Assembly (NCBI RefSeq): GCF_000003195.3
Contig: NC_012875.2
Coordinates: 19,254,990-19,318,989 of the forward strand
Origin: Sorghum bicolor
Taxonomy: Eukaryota; Streptophyta; Magnoliopsida; Poales; Poaceae
Direction: 5' to 3'
DNA length: 64,000 bases
The notes under the pieces are model-generated. The model saw only the letters and a program-made list of their open reading frames with translations. It did no database searches and was not told where the DNA came from. Numbering within the stretch: the stretch's first letter is position 1; every line of letters starts with the position of its first letter. Position numbers and translations under genes: made by a program. Shown one piece after another: positions 58,501-64,000 of this stretch.

Positions 58501-59677
58501 TGGGCAGTGTTTTTCTTTGACCTTGTAATAACTCTAGGAGATGTTTGGTCTGCAAAAACTCTCTTGCGAGACTGAAATTTGACTCCACCAGGGCGCATGC
58601 TTGTAGTTTGGTTGTTAGTTTTCTTGCAAGTCTTCTCCTTAGAGCACTGCTAGAAATTAAAGCATGGATTAGTCAGCATAGTATTAGAGAGTTATATTGA
58701 ATTAGGAAGAAAAACAACAAGACTTGACCAGATGGAGGAATTTGCACCTTAGCATTGTCATGATCAATCAAACCCTCTTCACCATTATCATCCTGTAAAG
58801 GATCATACTCAGACTCGGAGTCTCCATGATCATACTTGTCAGAATGAATGTCTTCACTTTGATTTTTGTCAGAATGACCAGCAACATCTTCTGCCAAAAG
58901 TCGGTTGTAGTAATGATCAGGAAGTCCAAGTTCCTTCAACCTTGCATGGTTCTTCATGCATTCTCTCAAGCGCACCAATTGATATGGATGCAGCGCCGGT
59001 TCTAAGATGACAAAAAACAAGACCAGCATATTAATAATATTAGATAGTTCATGACCAAAATAGCACTCCTAAAAATAGCTCACTACAATCAGTTAAATCA
59101 TTAGTGTGAATACTAATTAGTACTTCATTGAAGGTTAGTGTAATCGCACTAAGTTGGTGGCTAGGTAAAATCACAGAACCCAAAATAGCTCTCGTAAAAT
59201 ACCTCACTGCAATCATTAAATAATTAGTTTGGATACTTAGTTTTTCAGTGAAGGTTCATGTAGCAGTACTAAGTTGTGGAACAACAAAATCACGGAACCC
59301 AAAATAGCACTCCCAAAACTACATCACTACAATCATAAATAATTAGTGTAAATACTAATTAGTACTTCAGTGAAGGCTTGGTCTCCTCGGTTGGTCAAAT
59401 CAGCCACTAAACACAACAACAATTAACAACCCGATTAAAAGCAATCTCAGAATGTATTTTTTTATCATGACCATCTGCACAATCTGGATGCTATTTGTAT
59501 AGAGTTAGATTACTTAGGCCAGGCTGACAAAACACCTTGTATATTGGATCTCCACACCAATCAACCACAAACATGAACACAGACAGAGACAGTAAATATT
59601 CAATAATGAGATGATGTAAGCAACACTATACCTGGTATCCGACGACGCCCTTGTGCTTTCTTTGAACCACACTTCAT
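55518..59677 (-). CDS. TNPA-like / Transposase_24 (Ptta/En/Spm family) protein, 10 exons, one in-frame TAG
   Basis: Leftward model with exons 59677-59632, 59001-58748, 58649-58382, 57937-57845, 57774-57682, 57538-57288, 57162-56950, 56864-56772, 56051-55947 and 55862-55518. Phases agree throughout and the total is 1761 nt, 587 codons with stop. All introns are GT-AG except the one after 58382, which would use GC. The start is MKCGSKKAQGRRRIP in exon 1. Exons 2-3 are acidic then basic. Exons 6-8 carry the Transposase_24 signature (NIIVRNHVPILTHWKLYKE, CMTNEQWIQLLESWKSP, NRGNVKYHHTTGSRAY). Exon 10 is a coiled coil (LRVQVADLSKQVQESEKAR). An amber codon at 55956-55958 (codon 469) would remove the coiled coil. 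The protein should bind the subterminal repeats in the nucleus and assist TNP2. The first exon and the GC donor are the least certain parts. Confidence 0.75.
59054..59390. repeat. Tandem repeat inside intron 1 of the TNPA-like gene
   Basis: Three imperfect copies of a 119-126 bp unit beginning ccaaaatagc at 59054, 59180 and 59299, the last one shorter. Each contains cactacaatca-like and actaattagtacttcagtg-like stretches. Confidence 0.7.
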
Positions 59678-60070
59678 CGACATCAGTAAATGTTCTTTGA
59701 GGCAGCGATGAAGGTGGTGCCGTTCTTGGAGGCAGCGAAGGTGGTGGCAGCGCTCTTGCAGGCGGGTGACGAACCTGGTGGCAACGCTCTTGGAGGCAGG
59801 AGCCCTGGCGGCGGGTGATGGACCCGGCGGCGGGCAACCAGGCGGGCTCTGGAGGCAGGACCCCTGGCGGTGGGCGACGTCAACGGCCCTCGAGGCAGGA
59901 GCGCAGGAGCTTGATGCAGCGCACCGGGCGGTGCTGCGGTCTGAGATGCAGGAGCCCAGGCGGTCGTAGCAGATGGGTGGCTGTGGACTGTGGAGTGGTG
60001 GCTGGTGGGTGGTGGCGGCTGATATGGAAAATGGGGATTTAGGGTTGCTGCTGACCTTATATTTGGATGG
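59678..60070 (-). promoter_or_regulatory. 5' UTR and putative TATA promoter of the TNPA-like gene
   Basis: Upstream of the first ATG is a GC-rich stretch of imperfect ggaggcag/ggcgggtg repeats. Farther up, a TATA-like motif (minus strand CCAAATATAAGG) is at about 60055-60067, giving a leader of about 350 bases. The long open frame on the minus strand here (60093-59683) has repeat-driven Pro/Ala content and is probably not translated. Confidence 0.4.
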
Positions 60071-60994
60071 AAGGATGGCACAACAAATACCATACTACCC
60101 CTGATATGTTAGCCTGATAGAAGTGCAGAATATGGATAGTAGAGTCAATTCGCACTCAGAAAAATTTGTTGTCGCCCGTGGAGGGAAAAGCGGCGGGCCT
60201 TTTTCAGTGAAAACAAAGGCTACGCGGGAGAAGCCAAAACAGAGGCCGCGCGTTCATGCCAGCTTTTGTTCTTATCACTCGTTACAACATTTGGATCCTT
60301 ATTTAAGAAATAAATTAATTTCTTATAATTATAATGATATAAGAAATAAATAATAAAATTGATGCCAATAATGTCAAAGTGGGAGAATAAATAATGAAAT
60401 TGAATAATGCCAATAAATTAAGAGTCCGTGAATGCCAATAAATTAGTTAAAAAATAATACAAAACAGTGAAACTTAATTAATTTATTGAGCTCTTCTTTT
60501 TTTCTTTCAACCTCTCTTAAGCCTTGTAGTAAATAACTAAAGTCCTGTAATTAATTTATTTAGTATAGGTGAAACTTATTTTTGCATGTAACTATGAATT
60601 GATTGAATTGGAAGGGTATGTGGTCATCGCAACAATAATAGAAGTAATTAGGAGTAATAATAGAACTTATGGTTGTATTTTCGATCATAGCAATGGACAT
60701 GTGAATCAACTTATAACTGAAAAGCGATGTGAAGTGGGAGAATAAAGGTAATGATGTGTGTGATCCCCTCAACTTCCTGCTAAGATCTTTCTCTATGATG
60801 TGTTCTTTGTCAATTCTAGGACCAAGATCGAACATGGCATCACCACGACCAAGAAGCGGGATCTAAAGGCACGTGGCTTCGTGTGTGCGGGAAGCAGGAT
60901 AGGCACAATAGCTAAGCAAATGAGGATAGCTATTCAATTCATGCACCTAGATTCACCACGGCCGAGGTAGATAGATCTATTTGAGGCATTCTAG

Positions 60995-61075
60995 TTACAG
61001 TCCCTTCGTTCTCAAATATAAGGTACGATTTGATTTGGTATGGTCTTCAAAAACATATTTTAACCTATAAGAGAC
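60995..61075. mobile_element. Truncated Stowaway/mariner-like MITE end
   Basis: The stretch cagtcccttcgttctcaaat followed by ataagg, preceded by ta, resembles the start of grass Stowaway/mariner MITEs (CTCCCTCCGTTC type). No matching inverted end was found downstream, so it is truncated or a chance resemblance. Confidence 0.35.
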
Positions 61076-61699
61076 TAACTAAAGAGCCACGGTGCGGGAA
61101 GAGTCTGGGTCGCGAAACATATGGCGCGAATAGTCACGGTGCCACGGGAGTAGCGATGAGTCAAGTGCTCCACCGGTTCGCATATATGCGCAGCTTGACC
61201 AGGTAAATGGCAACTTGCACCCAAAATGTCAATCCAAGATGCAAAACTGCTGGATACATATTTTCGAGATTTTAGCAAAAAAAAAACAAGAATGATAAGA
61301 AGAATTTGTACACCGAGCCAAAAGAAGCCCTACCAAAGACGGCCTACAAAAGAATTTATACTTTTCATATTAGAACTTTGGGTATTATTAAATTACCAAC
61401 ATTAATTTAAATCAAGTATCGACCATGATTGGATTGGATTTATATAATGTTGGATGTTGGAGCTAATTCAATTGCAAATTCTCCATTAGGCTCAACTCAA
61501 ATGTACACATGTTTGGTTAAGTATTATATGAAATTTGAACAATATTAACGTACCATGTTGGAGTCCAGTTTTTAGAGGTTGGATTGGTGTATTGTAGTTT
61601 TTTCAAACGTTTTTAAACTCAAATTTGCCATATTTGTATGAGATTTGAGCATAATACATTGAGTGTGGCCCACCAGTCATTGACCTTTTTTTCTTTTCC

Positions 61700-62300
61700 A
61701 TTTATTTCAATTGTCTCTTTACCTTATCCCTATCTCCCCACCGCACGTATTCTGCACGCAGAGTCGCACGGCACTCCTCTGTCCCTCACCGCACCGGCGG
61801 CCTCCACTCCCTCCCCGCGCCGGCCTCTGTGCCCCAGACTGCGCCACCTCCTCGTCCGGCGGCCTTGCGTTCCCAGCGCAACGGCGATCCTGCCCTAGCG
61901 GCCGCGCATCTCGGCGGCAACGGCACCCCCGCGGCCCCGACGGATCACGCTCTGGCGGCCACTGCGCGGTGGCAATCACGCGCTCCGGCAGCCTAGGCTC
62001 CAGCGGTCCCCTTCTTCGCCATCATGGCCGCACGCACCTGGGTCGCTGCAGCGGCGCGTAGCTGACGAGCTCGGGTGGCCAGGTCCTGCCATTACTCGAT
62101 GGCTCACTCCCTGAAACGTTGCTATCTTAATTCTTTTACTAAGTCACTAGCTCCTGACATTTTTTCCCTGCAGTAATTGGTCTAAGTTGCAGGTAGCAAT
62201 AGCTGCTCTCCAAAAAGGTTGGCAATGTTCAAGCACATGTAGGACAGATGCAGAATGGGCTAGGTGCTGCTGCAAGTGCTGCAAGTTCTACTTTTTGTTG
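61700..62300 (+). pseudogene. Possible captured host gene fragment
   Basis: GC content rises sharply at 61740-62090, with Pro/Ala/Arg-rich open frames on both strands (for example 61711-62061 plus). This is like the 5' coding part of a grass gene. A splice-like acceptor at about 62177 and a downstream open piece with Gln/Ala/Gly content (62220-62300) could be a following exon. No start-to-stop model or family can be supported. Confidence 0.3.
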
Positions 62301-62950
62301 ACAAAGATAAATAGATGATTCAGTCAAATTCAGTTGAAATGCCCAAGGAAAATGTGTATGCAGATGTAGGGCTGGTGCAGAATGGACTAGTTGTGAAGAC
62401 TCAAATTGTCTTGATGCAATCAGCTTGCATATGTGTCAGACACGAAGATGTCAAAGAATATTAACATAGGGCAGGCTGTAGAATAAACCTGTAGATTGAC
62501 AATTCAGCATGTATATACATTGTGAAATGCATTGTTCTATTGAGTTGTAATGGCTTCATGTACTCCTGTGATTGGCAATGGCCCAATTAAATCACCCTAT
62601 CTTTGTAACGACTTCTGGAATGAAAAAAGTGACAGTTCTGGCATGACTTCTATAATGACTTCTGCAATGCAAGTGCTAGTTTTGGCATGTGAAGAACTAC
62701 CAAGCTGTGAAATTTTTGCATTCAACAGTGAACCAAAACTTGAACTAAACAGAAATTATACATAAATTCCATATCTGAACATGGTCTCAAATACAAATTT
62801 AGGTCTCAAATACAAATTGGGGTCTCAAATACAAATATGGTCTAAACTTCAAACATAGTGTCCATAGCTGAACATGGTCTCATATACATAGTGAGCCTTA
62901 CAATAGAATATTAAAACATAAAATTAAAACAGATCCTTGCAGCAGAACAG

Positions 62951-63916
62951 CTATTCGTCATCACTGTCGACCTCCATAAGTGTGTCGTCTTCTTCGTTAA
63001 AGTACTCCATAAGTGTGTCATCTTCTTCATCTTCATCATCAATGACATTCACTTCTTTTCTAGACTCTTTCATCAACCGGGCAATTTCAGCAGCTTGAAA
63101 AACAGGGCCTCGCTCATCGTCTCGGTTTAAAGGCTTATCATACGTAATGTCAGAAACTGCTTGTCGCAGACCCTCCTCATCATAGCAGTCGTCCTCTTGA
63201 TATGCAGCAGCATTATATTGTGCAACCTCAGTCTGACTTACATTGTAAAGGTGCCTATGGTCAAATATCTGTACAACTTGCCAATTTTCACCCAGCCTTG
63301 TGTCTGGCAAATAGAAAACCTTTGTAGCATGAGTGGCCAATATAAAACAATCATCCTTGTACCACAGACTTCCAACATTGATACTTCTAAAAAAGCCATC
63401 ATCTTGAAGTGCAGTCCTCTTCCCATCTAGTTTAAACCAGTCACACTTAAACAAAACTACGGACCTGTCCTCTAAGTTATAGTCCAACTGAATTATCTCT
63501 TTTATGTTTCCAAAAAAATCAATTAACTGTCCCTGATGTGTAGCTTGTGACATTACTCCACTGTTTTGTGTCTTCTTGTTCTTGTCACGGTCAACAATGT
63601 TAAAACGCACACCATTCACTATGCAAGAGGAATATTTTCTAACTCTCAAATCAGGACCGCATGTCAAGGAAAAGAGATCACCATCCACCTCTTCTGGATT
63701 AGTACTATGCAACTTTAAGATCTAGCACATGCATGCAACACAAATAGATCAGAAAATAGAAGTTAGCATATATCAGAAAAATAGATGTTAGCATATATGC
63801 AATATATAAGCTGACAATGAACACTAACATGGTTCCTAAACCATGTCTGAAATCCTCATCGAAGCATTCTTTCAATGTTAGTCACCCCTTGTGTCTCTAA
63901 TTCATCTCTGAACATA
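62951..63916 (-). pseudogene. TNP2-type CACTA transposase, C-terminal exons
   Basis: Two leftward exons: 63916-63829 (88 bp) and 63721-62951 (257 codons with stop), joined by an intron with GTTAGT donor and TGCTAG acceptor in matching phase. The product contains LTCGPDLRVRKYSSCIVNGV (the DUF4216-type C-terminal domain of plant TNP2 transposases), VVLFKCDWFKLDGK and LATHATKVFYLPDTRLGENW. It ends in an acidic tail with the repeat EEDDTLME. TNP2 cuts the element ends with help from the TNPA-like protein. A TGA at 63856-63858 interrupts the first exon. The catalytic domain lies upstream, beyond 64000. Confidence 0.85.
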
Positions 63917-64000
63917 CTGCAGAAAAATATAAATTAGCATATGTTGGAAGCAAATAGACATATAGAAGTAAGTATATAGAACATACTTGACGTAATTCTC
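63917..64000. other. Intron or upstream sequence of the TNP2 gene at window end
   Basis: AT-rich sequence upstream of a splice acceptor (TTCTGCAG read leftward at 63917-63924). A further exon may start at the very edge of the window but cannot be judged. Confidence 0.4.

Larger units (their letters stand above)
60071..62940. other. CACTA interior between the two transposition genes: cargo-like sequence
   Basis: No complete gene. It contains a GC-rich stretch at 60170-60260, AT-rich sequence, a truncated MITE-like end near 61000, a strongly GC-rich gene-like block at 61740-62090, an exon-like piece with a good acceptor (ttttttccctgcag) at about 62160-62300, and a short triple repeat of ggtctcaaatacaaat at about 62790-62840. 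CACTA elements often hold captured host fragments here; no source gene was recognised. Confidence 0.5.
54664..64000 (-). mobile_element. CACTA (En/Spm) DNA transposon, 3' end to beyond the window
   Basis: It begins with the terminal motif CACTACAAGGAACC at 54664, inside a satellite monomer, after the trinucleotide ata (candidate 3-bp target site). Subterminal short repeats follow. Leftward genes are a TNP2-type transposase at the right (5' side) and a TNPA/Transposase_24-type gene at the left (3' side), the normal CACTA order. The other terminus lies beyond 64000. The element is at least 9.3 kb. Confidence 0.9.

Noticed and set aside
59683..60093. 136-codon Pro/Ala-rich frame as the N-terminus of the TNPA-like protein.
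   Set aside because: It ends in a stop just before exon 1 and its composition comes from GC-rich repeats; the exon 1 ATG at 59677 in another frame gives a phase-consistent model.

Overview
The window is a gene-poor, repeat-dense stretch of a plant nuclear genome, almost certainly a grass. The evidence is nested Ty3/gypsy LTR retrotransposons of grass type (Tat/RIRE2-like, Athila-like, Tekay/RIRE3-like), a hAT-type MITE, a CACTA transposon and a 16.8-kb satellite array. The satellite half-unit is exactly 137 bp, the size class of Andropogoneae centromeric satellites such as sorghum CEN38 and sugarcane SCEN. I therefore suspect a panicoid grass and a (peri)centromeric position, but this rests on length and context, not a sequence match. 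No ordinary host gene, tRNA or rRNA gene was recognised.

Layout. (1) 1-26298: a minus-strand Tat-type element (D) is the oldest layer. An LTR (F, 1-1363) interrupts its antisense extra ORF (1364-3035), which also carries a 276-bp hAT-like MITE (2686-2961). Its RNase H is split by element A (5070-22140, TSD atgtg), and A is split by element B (9481-18577, TSD aagtg). A and B are Athila-like relatives. B has gag, PR, RT, RNase H, IN and an extra ORF; A keeps only gag/PR remnants and looks like a non-autonomous partner. (2) 26299-33767: a plus-strand Tekay/RIRE3-like element (E) with a 4.0-kb LTR, iMet PBS, an ORF0, gag, PR and part of RT, cut by element C. (3) 33768-37690: an Athila-like element C (3' LTR, 3' noncoding region, extra ORF), itself cut by the edge of a same-family LTR (G, 37691-37853). 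(4) 37854-54663: the satellite array, a 274-bp dimer of two diverged 137-bp halves, with a 2.3-kb inverted block (43192-45510) and higher-order units in the right-hand block. (5) 54664-64000: a CACTA (En/Spm) transposon inserted in the satellite, transcribed leftward. It has a ten-exon TNPA/Transposase_24-type gene with one in-frame amber codon, about 2.8 kb of cargo-like sequence, and the C-terminal exons of a TNP2 transposase that runs off the window.

How it fits together: each retrotransposon carries its own replication parts (PBS, PPT, LTR promoter, gag-pol), but all readable gag-pol genes here are broken by stops or frameshifts. The most unusual signals lie in the 3' noncoding region of the Athila-like elements: a series of small hairpins whose stems co-vary between elements, a second polypurine tract behind the extra ORF, and in B a TATA/GC-box module resembling the LTR promoter in front of the extra ORF. 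Sixteen premature stops were located; twelve are TAG, a pattern that fits deamination of methylated cytosines in CAG codons.
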